Below are positions 55,280-64,000 of a DNA stretch of 64,000 nt, piece after piece. The stretch comes from Burkholderia anthina. GTDB lineage: Bacteria > Pseudomonadota > Gammaproteobacteria > Burkholderiales > Burkholderiaceae. Where the stretch lies: assembly GCF_001547525.1 (NCBI RefSeq), contig NZ_CM003769.1:372001-436000 (forward strand), read 5' to 3'. The notes below the pieces were generated by a model. The model saw only the letters and a program-made list of their open reading frames with translations. It ran no database searches and was not told the DNA's origin. A program made the translations under genes and the position numbers. How positions within the stretch are numbered: position 1 is the first letter of the stretch; every line of letters starts with the position of its first letter.

Positions 55280-55729
55280 ATGTCAGCGCTTTCCAGGATG
55301 CTACTCGTCTATGACGGAACCGATGAGGCCCAGGCCGCGCTCGCGCGATGTTCGGCGCTGTCGCGCGCGCTGTCCGCGGCGGTCGACGTCGTGGCCGTGG
55401 TCGACCCGGCAACCGCGAACGCGCAGTCGGCCGGGCTGCTCAGCGATCTCGCGCACCGTCGTCTCGAGGAGTTCGCCCGGGACGAACTGCAACGCGCGCT
55501 CGGCACGCTCGCCGACGACGGCATCGTCGCGCGCGGCTTCGTGCGCTTCGGACGTGCGGCCGATGCCGTCGCCGCGCATGCGATGACGACGCGCGCCGAC
55601 CTCGTCGTCGTCGGGCACCGGGCCCGCAGCGGAATCGCGCGCTGGTGGCGCGGGCGCCCCGTCCATTTCGATCTGGCCGAGCGCCTTCGCGGCGTGTCCC
55701 TGATCGTCGTGACGGTCGATGCGGCGTAG
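55280..55729 (+). CDS. universal stress protein, UspA family
   Basis: A 149-residue UspA-fold protein: LLVYDGTDEAQAALARC at the start and VVVGHRARSGIARWWRG as the ATP-binding GxRG-like loop. It lies 81 bp after the second ECF sigma gene and may be under its control. Convergent with the DUF3331 gene with 5 bp between stops. Confidence 0.87.
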   Translation: MSALSRMLLVYDGTDEAQAALARCSALSRALSAAVDVVAVVDPATANAQSAGLLSDLAHRRLEEFARDELQRALGTLADDGIVARGFVRFGRAADAVAAHAMTTRADLVVVGHRARSGIARWWRGRPVHFDLAERLRGVSLIVVTVDAA

Positions 55730-55734
55730 GCCCG

Positions 55735-56202
55735 TCACGCGGCCGCCTCGACCCTCTCGACCGCGTCGTGCACCGGTGCGTCGCTGCATGGCGCAATGGT
55801 CGCGGCGAGGATCATGCGCTGCCGATTGGTACTCAGGCAGACATCGCTCGCGCGCGGACGAAACACGCGGTCACCGCGCTCGATCGCGCGCCCCGTCAAC
55901 GCGCAGACCGCCGGCGCGCGTGCGCGGCTCCTGCACCAGATCTGCTCGGTGTATCGCCCCGAACGCGCATCGCTCCATGACACGCTGATCAACGACGACG
56001 AAAGGCGCTCGATCACCGCGATCGCGGAAAGCGGCTCGTCTCGCGCGAATGCGCGATCGTCGTCGTCCAGGCGCAAGCCGAGGCGACGCGACTTGTATCG
56101 CGTGCGCTGCGCCTGCAGGCACACGTCGCGTTGCTCCAGCGAAGGATGGAGGACATTGATCAACGTGCGAATCATGATGTCTGCTTCAGGCAGTGTCGCC
56201 AT
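55735..56202 (-). CDS. DUF3331-type protein
   Basis: A 155-residue protein of the DUF3331 type, a family found mainly in Burkholderia. Typical text: SVSWSDARSGRYTEQIW, CALTGRAIERGDRVFRPR. The cysteine pair (IWC, VCAL) suggests a metal site. Function unknown. ATG 56202 follows AAAGGG. Downstream of the BON-domain gene by 78 bp. Confidence 0.82.
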   Translation of the reverse strand: MATLPEADIMIRTLINVLHPSLEQRDVCLQAQRTRYKSRRLGLRLDDDDRAFARDEPLSAIAVIERLSSSLISVSWSDARSGRYTEQIWCRSRARAPAVCALTGRAIERGDRVFRPRASDVCLSTNRQRMILAATIAPCSDAPVHDAVERVEAAA

Positions 56203-56280
56203 CACCCTTTCTCCCACCGATCGGGTCAGTCGTATGAAAGCGGGCGCACGCATGCCGCCGGCCATGCGCCCGCGCGTCGC

Positions 56281-56670
56281 TCAGGCGCCGCCTTCCTCGC
56301 GCAGCGTGAGCCGGCTGTTGACCGACGTGACGCCGCGCACCTTGCGCGCCGCCTCGACCGCCAGACGATCCTGGTCTTCGCTCGTGATCTGGCCCGACAG
56401 CGTGACGCGCCCGGTCGCCGCGTTGCCGAACACCGCGATCGGCATGCCTTCCAGCCCCTTCGTCCGGTACAACGCCTTCTCGACCGTGCGCGAGAACGTG
56501 CGGTTGGCTGCCCGTACCGCCTTCTTCGACGTGCCGGCCGCCGGCGTCGACGTGACCGCGGCGTTCGCGCCGGCCGTATCGAGCCGCTCGTCGGCGAACG
56601 CGCGCAGGTTGACGCCGGCGATCAGGACGACGGCCAGGCCGCCGGTTACGACGATGTGTCGGAGTTTCAT
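56281..56670 (-). CDS. exported BON-domain protein
   Basis: A 129-residue protein with a signal peptide (1-26, AFA-DE) and one BON domain (about 60-125: AVFGNAATGRVTLSGQITS; VRGVTSVNSRL), as in OsmY-like proteins. Periplasmic; it may bind phospholipid membranes under osmotic or envelope stress. Its promoter region carries a GTGACG-N5-CGTCAC dyad at 56721-56737. Confidence 0.85.
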   Translation of the reverse strand: MKLRHIVVTGGLAVVLIAGVNLRAFADERLDTAGANAAVTSTPAAGTSKKAVRAANRTFSRTVEKALYRTKGLEGMPIAVFGNAATGRVTLSGQITSEDQDRLAVEAARKVRGVTSVNSRLTLREEGGA

Positions 56671-56720
56671 GATGGATTCCTTGGATGTCTGGTATCGAGT
56701 CGACCACTACGCATGTGCCG

Positions 56721-56737
56721 GTGACGTGCATCGTCAC
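56721..56737. promoter_or_regulatory. dyad upstream of the BON-domain gene
   Basis: GTGACG-N5-CGTCAC, a perfect 6-bp inverted repeat about 50 bp before the BON start codon. It lies in the gap downstream of the GAF kinase gene. Confidence 0.35.
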
Positions 56738-56967
56738 GATGCGAACGGATCGCGCGTGCGCAGCTTCGCGCATCGGGCACGACGCATGCCGCGGAACCGT
56801 CGCCGTTGCGATCCGTGTACCGGTGGATCCAGCATAAGGGGATGCGTCGACGCGCTCCATAGCATCTGCAGGTGTTCGGGGTGATGCATCGGCATGAGGT
56901 ATCGCATACGTTGGTATAGGCATCCGGTCCGTTCATGTGCATCCGCTCGCAGTCGAACCAGGCGCGC

Positions 56968-58350
56968 TCACATCGGAAACAGCGGAAGCGTCACCGTCGC
57001 CCGCGTTCCGCCGTCCGGCCGCGGCGTCAGCGCGAGCTGACCGTGATGCGCGTCGACGATGGATTTGCAGATCGACAATCCCATGCCCATTCCGTGCGGC
57101 TTCGTGGTGAACAGCGGCTCGAAGAGACGCGCGGCCAGCTGCGGATCGAAGCCGTCGCCGCGATCGTCGATCCGGATGCACACCCGGTTCCGGTCCGACT
57201 CGCACGTCAGTACGATGACACGCTCGTGCTCGGGCGTGCGAAGCATGGACTCGGCGCCGTTCATCAGCAGGCTGATGATCGCCTGCTGCAACTGCGTGCG
57301 TTCGCCGCGCATCGGCAGCGGCGCCGCGCATCCGTCGATCCGCAAACGCACCTTCATCGCGTCGAGCGTGCTTTCCAGGATGTCGGCCGTCTCGCCCAGT
57401 GCATCCGCGAGATCGAACTCGGCGAACACCGGCGCCGCCTGCCGCGCCTTCGCGCGCAACGCGCTGATGATGGTCCGCGCACGCACCGCGCATGCGCAGA
57501 TGTGCGCGAGCATCTCGCGGGCCGCGTCGATATTCGGCACGCCGCGATCGAGCCAGTTCAGCCCGGCGCGCGCGGACGTGTCGATCGCCGTGACCGGCTG
57601 CGCGACCTCGTGCACGATCGACGCCGCCAGCTCGCCGTACGCGGTGAGCCGGCCGACGCGATCCATCTCGGACTGTGCGTCGCGCATCGCCGCTTCCATC
57701 GTGGACAGCCGCGCGTGCTGCACGGCAAGCTCGTCGCGCAACCGCAGGTTCTCCAGGACGAACCCCGCGTGCAGCGCGATCATCTCCACGAGCGCGACCT
57801 TCGCCGGCGTGAAGATGCCCGGCAAGTCGCCGTGTTCGAGATACAGCGCACCGAGCAATGCGCCGTTGCATCGGATCGGCACGCAGATCACCGCGCGCGG
57901 CTTGCGCCGGCGCACGTAGTCGTCGGTGCGCCATTGGTCGGCCGCGCAGGCATCGCGCAGCACGAGCCCGTTGCGCAGGTGCACGGCGGCGGCGACGATC
58001 GGAACCGGCAGTCGATCGGCCGGCGGTCGCTCCCGGCGCGGCGCATTCGGCCCGGTCGCGTCGGCGGCCCGCTCCCAGCCGCCTTCGCGCAGGACCGCGA
58101 TCGCCCCCCACGTGGCCGCCGCGCCGTGCATCGCGGCATCGAGCAGCGCGCCGATGCGCGCCGCCGGCGGCACCTCGTCGGCCATCGCGCGCGACACGTG
58201 ACGCAACACGTGCATGTCCGGCGCGAGCAGCGATCGACCCATCAGTTCGTCGAGGACCGGGCTCATGTCGGGACCGGCCGCGTCGGCGGCCGATTTCCAC
58301 ACCGTCCGCGCAGCGAAAGCGCTGCAGGAATCGTCGAGTTCGTTGTTCAT
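56968..58350 (-). CDS. GAF-domain sensor histidine kinase (FixL-like)
   Basis: A 460-residue soluble kinase: GAF domain at about 55-205 (VPIRCNGALLGALYLEH), a helical linker, HisKA around 230-295 (YGELAASIVHEVAQPVTAI) and HATPase at 330-455 (SLLMNGAESM, DDRGDGFDP, GMGMGLSICKSIVDAHHG). No membrane helix. The most likely partner is the FixJ-like regulator at 53183. Divergent from a TetR gene, with a long AT-rich gap. Confidence 0.9.
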   Translation of the reverse strand: MNNELDDSCSAFAARTVWKSAADAAGPDMSPVLDELMGRSLLAPDMHVLRHVSRAMADEVPPAARIGALLDAAMHGAAATWGAIAVLREGGWERAADATGPNAPRRERPPADRLPVPIVAAAVHLRNGLVLRDACAADQWRTDDYVRRRKPRAVICVPIRCNGALLGALYLEHGDLPGIFTPAKVALVEMIALHAGFVLENLRLRDELAVQHARLSTMEAAMRDAQSEMDRVGRLTAYGELAASIVHEVAQPVTAIDTSARAGLNWLDRGVPNIDAAREMLAHICACAVRARTIISALRAKARQAAPVFAEFDLADALGETADILESTLDAMKVRLRIDGCAAPLPMRGERTQLQQAIISLLMNGAESMLRTPEHERVIVLTCESDRNRVCIRIDDRGDGFDPQLAARLFEPLFTTKPHGMGMGLSICKSIVDAHHGQLALTPRPDGGTRATVTLPLFPM

Positions 58351-58683
58351 GCGTCTATCTCCCGCGTACCGGATTTCGGCCTCGTCCGACCTGAATTCTA
58401 CGTTTCATGTAGTGAGTACTCCACAAACGAATGTTAGCAGCACTTTCTCGAAATAAAAATGTGAAGATACGTTTCCAGTGCGTTATCCGCCGGCCAACCA
58501 CCCCCAAACCACAACGATAAAGCATTGATTCATATCGATATTTATCTTTTGTTGCGCACCGCTCGCGAGATCAGTAGAATCCTCACATTCATGTAGCGTT
58601 CCCTGTATCAAATTCAAGGAATGCCGCCATCTCGGGTATTTTCATGCGGCGTGGCCATGCGGCTGTGCCGGTGTAGGAACGGT
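58351..58683. promoter_or_regulatory. AT-rich divergent promoter region with a repeated TTCATGTAG
   Basis: The 333-bp gap between the GAF kinase and the TetR gene. TTCATGTAG occurs at 58404-58412 and 58588-58596, on the kinase and TetR sides, and may be a shared operator half-site. The first copy lies within CTAC-N7-GTAG. Confidence 0.45.
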
Positions 58684-59361
58684 ATGACTCAGGCAGCAAA
58701 AGGCAAGGCGGTGCGCGGAACCGGTGTCCGGGAGGCAGCGGCACAGGAAACCCGCGACAAGATCCTGCGCGCGGCGACCAAGGTGTTCGCGCGCTACGGC
58801 TACGAAGGCGGCAGCGTGGAGCGGATTTCCAGGCTGGCGAAGTCCTATGACCGGATGATCTACTACTACTACGGGAGCAAGGAGGGGCTGTTCGTCGCGG
58901 TGCTCGAGGGCATCTACCGGCGGATGGACGAGGCGGAGCTCAGGATGGCGCCCGATCCTTCCGATCCCGTCGAAGCGCTGAAGTCCGTGATCCGCTTCAA
59001 ACTGGACTACTATTGGCGCAATCCCGATTTCATCACGCTGCTCAATACCGAGAACCTGCACCAGGGCAAGCACTTGTCGAAGCTCGAGCGGCGCGGCGAA
59101 TATTCGTCGCACGCGGTGCAGATCGTCACACGGATTCTCGACAGCGGTGTCGAACAGGGGTTGTTCCGCAGCGGGTTGAACGCGCGCGACGTATTCCTCC
59201 TGATCATTTCGGCCGCGTATTTTTATACGTCGAACCGTTATACGCTGTCCGCATTTCTCGGCGAGGAACTGAACGCGCCGGATGCCATGCGCCGCTGGGA
59301 AGCGTTCGTGATCGACAGCGTGCTGCGGGTCGTCCGCAAGGATGCATCGACCGGCGATTGA
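58684..59361 (+). CDS. TetR-family regulator
   Basis: A 225-residue TetR regulator. HTH at about residues 25-70 (FARYGYEGGSVERISRLAKS, YYYYGSKEGLF) and a C-terminal ligand domain of the TetR_C-type. ATG 58684 follows AGGAAC. It lies 56 bp before the molybdenum hydroxylase genes on the same strand and probably controls them. The ligand may be the heterocyclic or aldehyde substrate of that enzyme. Confidence 0.9.
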   Translation: MTQAAKGKAVRGTGVREAAAQETRDKILRAATKVFARYGYEGGSVERISRLAKSYDRMIYYYYGSKEGLFVAVLEGIYRRMDEAELRMAPDPSDPVEALKSVIRFKLDYYWRNPDFITLLNTENLHQGKHLSKLERRGEYSSHAVQIVTRILDSGVEQGLFRSGLNARDVFLLIISAAYFYTSNRYTLSAFLGEELNAPDAMRRWEAFVIDSVLRVVRKDASTGD

Positions 59362-59417
59362 ATGCGTTGCGTGCCGAGATCGGCGCGCGTAATCATGAAG
59401 ATTCCCACACCGTCGTG

Positions 59418-60272
59418 ATGAACTATCTTCGCGCCCACACCCTCGACGAAGTACTCGGCGCGCTCGCCGCCGAACCGCGGCCGCGCATCGTGTGCGGGGC
59501 CACGGACGTCTTCGCGGAGCTCGCGCTCGTGCCTGCCCGGTCGTCATGGCTGGACATCAGCCGCATCGACGCGCTGCACGGCATCGCGCTGCGCGACGAC
59601 GTCGTCCGGATCGGCGCGGCCAGCACGTGGGCCGCGATCGCGCGCACGGCATGGCTGCCGACGGCGCTCACGGAAGCCGCCGCCACCATCGGGCCGCGGC
59701 AGATTCGGGTGCAGGGAACGATCGGCGGAAACGTGTGCCACGCGTCGCCGGTCGCGGACGGCATCCCCGCGCTGCTCGCGCTCGACGCGCACGTCGAACT
59801 GGCGAGCGTGCGCGGCGTGCGCCGCTTGCCGTTGGCCGAATTCCTGCTAGGCAATCGCGTGGTCGCGCGCGATGCGGACGAACTGCTGGTTGCCGTGCTG
59901 TTCGTACAACCGCCCGCGCACGATCGCACGTCGTTCATCAAATACACGAATCGCGACGGCCCGGCGATCGCCGTCGTATCGGCCGCCGCGCGGCTGCGCA
60001 TCGATGCCGCCGGCACGATAGCGGCAGCGGCCGTCGCCGTGGGCGGCGCATCCGGCGTCGCGCGCCGGATGCGGGCGCTCGAGGCCGCGCTGCCCGGCCG
60101 CCGGTGCGACGACGTGGCCGACACGATCGCAGCGGCGCCGCTCGCGGAGCTGACGCCGGTCGACGACTGCCGCGCGACGGCAGCGCATCGCCTTCATCTC
60201 GCGCGGCTGGCCGTGTCGCGCGCCTTCACATGCTGCATCGAGGAGAACGCCCGTGGCCCACTCCCCGCCTGA
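59418..60272 (+). CDS. FAD-binding subunit of a molybdenum hydroxylase (CoxM/XdhB-like)
   Basis: A 284-residue subunit: GATDVFAELAL loop near residue 30, IGPRQIRVQGTIGGNVCHASPVADG (FAD phosphate loop) near 95-120 and a C-terminal CO_deh_flav_C-like domain. It passes electrons from the [2Fe-2S] clusters to the acceptor. It overlaps the large subunit gene by 20 bp. ATG 59418 or GTG 59415 may be used. Confidence 0.87.
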   Translation: MNYLRAHTLDEVLGALAAEPRPRIVCGATDVFAELALVPARSSWLDISRIDALHGIALRDDVVRIGAASTWAAIARTAWLPTALTEAAATIGPRQIRVQGTIGGNVCHASPVADGIPALLALDAHVELASVRGVRRLPLAEFLLGNRVVARDADELLVAVLFVQPPAHDRTSFIKYTNRDGPAIAVVSAAARLRIDAAGTIAAAAVAVGGASGVARRMRALEAALPGRRCDDVADTIAAAPLAELTPVDDCRATAAHRLHLARLAVSRAFTCCIEENARGPLPA

Positions 60273-63075
60273 CCCGCTTGCCGACGTACGCGATACGACA
60301 GCGGACGACAGCGCTCCGGCTCGCCCCGAGCCGGACTGGTTCGAACTCAACGGTACGCGGCGCGGCCTGCCGGCAGACCGCGCGCAGCGGCTGATCGACC
60401 ACCTGCGCGCCGACCTGCGCCAGTTCGGCACCAAGGAAGGGTGCCGCCAGGGCGATTGCGGCAGTTGCACGGTGATCGTCGACGGCGAGGCGCGCTACGC
60501 GTGCCTGATTCCCGTCGCGCAGGTCGCGGGGCGCCGCATCGTCACGGTCGAAGGCCTGGCCGACGGCACGCGGTGCGGCAGCCGCCTGCAGGACGCGTTG
60601 CTCGCCCATCAGGCGGTGCAATGCGGTTTTTGCACGCCGGGCATGCTCACCGCGGCGGCGGCCGCGATCGACGCCGGCGAAGTCACCGACCGTGCGAGCG
60701 CGCGGGCCGCGATCGACGGCGTGCTGTGCCGCTGCACGGGTTACCAGAAGATCGTCGATGCCGTGACCGAGGTCGGCTGCGGGGCGGCCGCGCGCGGCCG
60801 GACGCCCGCGCCGGCCGAAGGGCCGTCCGTCGGCGTCCCGCTCACGCGCCTCGACGGCCCCGGGAAAGTCGACGGCAGCCAGCGCTTCGGCGCGGATGCG
60901 TATCCGGCCGACAGCCTGTTCCTGCGCGCCGTGCGTTGTCCGCATCACCGCGCGCGTTTCACGTTCGGCGACCTCGCCGCATTCGTCGACGCGCATCCGG
61001 GCGTGCATCGCATCCTCACGCACACCGACGTGCCCGGCCTCAACGTGCACGGCGTCGCGACGCCGTATGCGGACCAGCCCGTGCTGGCGGAGCACGAGGC
61101 GCGCCACCATCTCGAAGCGGTCGCGCTGGTGGTCGGCGAGCGCGCGGCGATCGCCGCGCTCGACCTCGATCGCTTTCCGGTGCGGTGGGAACCGCTGCAG
61201 CCGGTTCTCGCGGTCGACGATGCGAGGCGTGACGACAGCCCGCAACTGCACGCCGATCGCCCCGGCAACGTGCTGATCGAGGGGCTCGTGCGCCGCGGCG
61301 ATGCCGAGCGCGCGTTACGGGACGCCCGCCACGTCGTCACGGCCACGTTCGCATCGAGTTTCGTCGAGCATGCGTATCTCGAACCGGAGGCCGGCTGGGC
61401 GAGACGCGTGGGCGACACCGTCGAGATTCATTCGTCGACGCAAGCGCCGCATCCGCATCGCGCCGATCTCGCGCGCATTCTCGCGATCCCGCCCGAACAG
61501 GTGCGCGTCGTCGCGACCGCGGTCGGCGGCGGCTTCGGCGGCAAGCTGGACATGACGGTCCAGCCGCTGCTCGCGATCGCGGCGTGGCATCTCGGGCGGC
61601 CCGTCGCGATGGTGTTCTCGCGCGAGGAATCGATGGCCACGTCGACCAAGCGCCATCCGGCGCGCATCACGTCCAGCATGGCGGCCGATGCCGACGGCCG
61701 GCTGCGCGCGGTGACGTTCGACGGCGACTACAACACCGGCGCGTTCGCGTCGTGGGGAACGGCCGTCGCGAACCGCGTGCCCGTGCATGCCGGCGGTCCG
61801 TACGTGATTCCCCACTACACGGCGCGCTCGCGCGCGATTCATACCCACGTCACGCCGGCCGGCGCCTTTCGCGGCTTCGGCGTGCCGCAGACGACGATGT
61901 CCCAGGAACAGCTGATCGACGAGCTCGCGTTCGCGACCGGCATCGATCCGCTCGAATTCCGCGCGATGAACGCGCTGCGGCCCGGCGACGCGCTGCCGAC
62001 GGGCCAGGTGCTCGACGACAGCGTGGGGCTCGTCGCGTGCCTCGATGCGCTGCGCCCCGCGTGGCGCGACGCACACGCGCGGCTCGCGACGCTCAATGCG
62101 GCGTCGCCGGGGCATCTGCGCCACGGCGTCGGCGTGGCCGCCTTCTTCTACGGCTGCGGCAACACCGCGTTGCCGAACCCGTCGACCGTGCGCTTCGGCA
62201 TCCGGCCCGACGGCACGATCGTCCTGCACCAGGGCGCGGTGGACGCCGGCCAGGGCGCGAACACCGTCATTCCGCAAATCGCCGCCGATGCACTCGGCGT
62301 GCCGGTCGACCGCCTGCACTTCATCGGGCCGGACACCGCGCTGTCGCCGGATTGCGGCCGCACGTCGGCGTCGCGCCAGACCCTCGTCACCGGTCGCGCC
62401 GCCTTTCTCGCCGGCACGATGCTGCGCCGCCGGCTGCTCGCGTTCGCCGGCGCGGCTTCCGATGCGCGCATTTCGGCCGATGCGTGCGGCATCGCCGTCG
62501 ACGGCCGTCCGCTCGATCTGCGTGCGCTGCCGGTCGACGCGCACGGCTACGCGATCGCGGCCGAGGAAAGCTTCGATCCGCCCACCACGTCGCTCGATGC
62601 GGCGGGGCAAGGCACGCCGTACGCGACCTACGCGTTCGGCGCGCAAATGGCGGAAGTCGCGGTTGATTGCGACAGCGGGCGCGTGCGCGTGGTGAAGGTC
62701 GTGGCCGCGCACGACGTCGGCAGGATGGTGAATCCGACACTGCTCGAAGGCCAGATCGAAGGCGCGGTCGCGCAAGGCATCGGCATGGCGCTGATGGAGA
62801 AGTACCGCCCCGGCGAGGGCAACAATCTGCATGACTACGTGATTCCGACGGTGCACGACATGCCCGACGTGCAGTCGATCTTCATCGAGGCGCCGACGGC
62901 CATCGGCCCGTACGGCGCGAAAGGCATCGGCGAGCCGGCGCTGGTTCCGACGGCGGCGGCCATCCTGAATGCGATTCATCATGCAACCGGCGTACGCATC
63001 CGCGAAGCCCCCGCCACGCCGGACGTCGTGCTGCGCGCGCTCGCCGCCCGCACCTCGGTTGCCGCGCTTCGATAG
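60253..63075 (+). CDS. molybdenum hydroxylase large subunit with fused [2Fe-2S] domain
   Basis: A 940-residue protein joining two subunits that are usually separate. Residues ~28-175 form the [2Fe-2S] part: Cys64, 69, 72 and 84, then Cys124, 127, 159 and 161. From ~190 the xanthine-dehydrogenase molybdopterin domain follows (VGGGFGGKLD, GAFRGFGVPQTTMSQEQL, GAKGIGEPALVPTAAA with the catalytic glutamate). GTG 60253 follows AGGAGA. It hydroxylates an N-heterocycle or aldehyde; substrate unknown. The FAD subunit precedes it. Confidence 0.88.
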   Translation: MAHSPPDPLADVRDTTADDSAPARPEPDWFELNGTRRGLPADRAQRLIDHLRADLRQFGTKEGCRQGDCGSCTVIVDGEARYACLIPVAQVAGRRIVTVEGLADGTRCGSRLQDALLAHQAVQCGFCTPGMLTAAAAAIDAGEVTDRASARAAIDGVLCRCTGYQKIVDAVTEVGCGAAARGRTPAPAEGPSVGVPLTRLDGPGKVDGSQRFGADAYPADSLFLRAVRCPHHRARFTFGDLAAFVDAHPGVHRILTHTDVPGLNVHGVATPYADQPVLAEHEARHHLEAVALVVGERAAIAALDLDRFPVRWEPLQPVLAVDDARRDDSPQLHADRPGNVLIEGLVRRGDAERALRDARHVVTATFASSFVEHAYLEPEAGWARRVGDTVEIHSSTQAPHPHRADLARILAIPPEQVRVVATAVGGGFGGKLDMTVQPLLAIAAWHLGRPVAMVFSREESMATSTKRHPARITSSMAADADGRLRAVTFDGDYNTGAFASWGTAVANRVPVHAGGPYVIPHYTARSRAIHTHVTPAGAFRGFGVPQTTMSQEQLIDELAFATGIDPLEFRAMNALRPGDALPTGQVLDDSVGLVACLDALRPAWRDAHARLATLNAASPGHLRHGVGVAAFFYGCGNTALPNPSTVRFGIRPDGTIVLHQGAVDAGQGANTVIPQIAADALGVPVDRLHFIGPDTALSPDCGRTSASRQTLVTGRAAFLAGTMLRRRLLAFAGAASDARISADACGIAVDGRPLDLRALPVDAHGYAIAAEESFDPPTTSLDAAGQGTPYATYAFGAQMAEVAVDCDSGRVRVVKVVAAHDVGRMVNPTLLEGQIEGAVAQGIGMALMEKYRPGEGNNLHDYVIPTVHDMPDVQSIFIEAPTAIGPYGAKGIGEPALVPTAAAILNAIHHATGVRIREAPATPDVVLRALAARTSVAALR

Positions 63076-63103
63076 CGGCGTTCCTACCTGGCGAACAAGA
63101 ACG

Positions 63104-64000
63104 ATGACGACAACGAGACAAGCCGATCAAGCATCACTGGGCGCCGTACGGCGCTCGTCCTGGTACGCGGAACTCGATCCGGCCGGCAAGCGCGCCTTCA
63201 AGGCCGCATTCGCCGGCTGGGCGACCGACGCGTTCGATTTCATGGTGTTCAGCTTCGTGCTGGCCTCGCTGATCGACCTGTGGGGCCTCGATCGCGGCAA
63301 GGCCGGGCTGTTGAGCACCGTGACGCTGATCTTCTCGTCGGTGGGCGGGTGGATCGCCGGCATCCTCGCGGACCGGTACGGGCGCGTCAAGGTATTGCAA
63401 GGCACGATCCTGTGGTTCTCGGTCTGCACGCTCGCGATCGGCTTCGCGCAGGACTTCGAACAGATTTTCGTGCTGCGCGCGCTGCAAGGACTCGGCTTCG
63501 GCGGCGAATGGGCGGTGGGCGCCGTGCTGATCGGCGAGACCGTCGCACCGGCCCATCGCGGCAAGGCGGTCGGCCTCGTGCAGAGCGGCTGGGCCGTCGG
63601 CTGGGGCTGCGCGGCGGTGCTCTACGGCATCGCGTTCTCGGTGCTGCCCGAGTCGCTCGCGTGGCGCAGCCTGTTCTGGGTCGGCATCGTGCCGGCGCTG
63701 CTCGTGCTGTATGTGCGCAAGCACGTGGCGGAGCCGGAAGCGTTCGTGCAGGCCGACGCCGCGCGCCGGCAAGGCGCGGGCCAGCCGTCGGTGTGGACGA
63801 TCTTCTCGCGTTCGCACGCGCGCCGCACCGTGCTGGCCGCGCTGCTGTGCACCGGCATCCAGGGCGGTTTCTATGCGATGTCCACGTGGCTGCCGGCCTT
63901 CCTGAAGATCGAGCGGCACCTGTCCGTGCTCGACACCGGCGCGTATCTGTTCGTGATCGTCGTCGGGTCGTTCTGCGGCTATGTCGTCGGCGCGTATCTG
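63104..64000 (+). CDS. MHS/MFS transporter, N-terminal part (cut by window end)
   Basis: The first 299 codons. GWATDAFDFMVFSFVLASLID and ILADRYGRVKVLQGT are the MHS/sialic-acid-type symporter motifs; about eight helices are visible before the window ends. It starts 28 bp after the molybdenum hydroxylase gene and likely imports that enzyme's substrate. Its family is the same broad group as the fragment at 1-376. Confidence 0.88.
   Translation, partial: MTTTRQADQASLGAVRRSSWYAELDPAGKRAFKAAFAGWATDAFDFMVFSFVLASLIDLWGLDRGKAGLLSTVTLIFSSVGGWIAGILADRYGRVKVLQGTILWFSVCTLAIGFAQDFEQIFVLRALQGLGFGGEWAVGAVLIGETVAPAHRGKAVGLVQSGWAVGWGCAAVLYGIAFSVLPESLAWRSLFWVGIVPALLVLYVRKHVAEPEAFVQADAARRQGAGQPSVWTIFSRSHARRTVLAALLCTGIQGGFYAMSTWLPAFLKIERHLSVLDTGAYLFVIVVGSFCGYVVGAYL

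Overview
The window is about 64 kb of very GC-rich DNA with dense, overlapping genes, many LysR regulators, TRAP and MHS-type transporters, an H-NS-like protein and a DUF3331 protein. This fits a Burkholderia cepacia complex genome. The LysR gene beside a large lipid-type biosynthetic cluster matches what I remember of shvR and the afc (antifungal) locus, which in B. cenocepacia lies on the third replicon (pC3). No rRNA, tRNA, CRISPR array, insertion sequence or phage gene was recognised.

Region 1 (1-2396): the end of an MHS transporter, an alpha/beta hydrolase and the LysR regulator (shvR-like). An AT-rich gap of about 0.6 kb follows.

Region 2 (3023-28961) is the main attraction. A divergent promoter (4909-5239) drives a two-gene operon to the left (membrane fatty-acid desaturase, then a soluble diiron protein) and about 23 tightly packed genes to the right. 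The right arm encodes a fatty acyl-AMP ligase; a LolCD-like ABC transporter with a LolA-like periplasmic protein and an outer-membrane barrel; a free ACP; three thiolase-fold (KAS III-like) proteins; a second diiron protein; a PLP decarboxylase; a second AMP ligase; two acyl-CoA dehydrogenase-like proteins; a citrate-synthase-like protein; a methyltransferase; a SyrP/TauD-like dioxygenase; a second ABC exporter; a membrane protein; and a glycolate-oxidase-like flavoprotein. Most junctions are ATGA overlaps or gaps of a few bases, so it probably acts as one operon. The likely theme is activation, ACP loading, desaturation/hydroxylation and head-group condensation of a fatty acid, then export through both membranes. 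No NRPS or modular PKS gene is present, and the chemistry cannot be read from known systems.

Region 3 (29116-36811): a chemoreceptor, a periplasmic beta-propeller lactonase, a DctPQM TRAP uptake operon with a palindromic operator upstream and strong terminators, a small DnaJ-type zinc-motif protein and a LuxR-type regulator.

Region 4 (36812-47975): a mosaic of small units: a small unknown protein, a gene-poor stretch with a perfect hairpin, a Rid-family protein, an H-NS-like protein, a cupin, LysR/LysE and azoR/LysR divergent pairs, an MHS transporter, a ketopantoate-reductase family protein and a catalase.

Region 5 (47976-58350): a stress/signalling island: ECF sigma with anti-sigma, a periplasmic cupin, an MFS transporter, a histidine kinase, a receiver-only protein, a FixJ-like regulator, a DUF4148 protein, a second ECF sigma, a universal stress protein, a DUF3331 protein, a BON-domain protein and a GAF histidine kinase. 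Region 6 (58684-64000): a TetR regulator, a two-subunit molybdenum hydroxylase and an MHS transporter cut by the window end.
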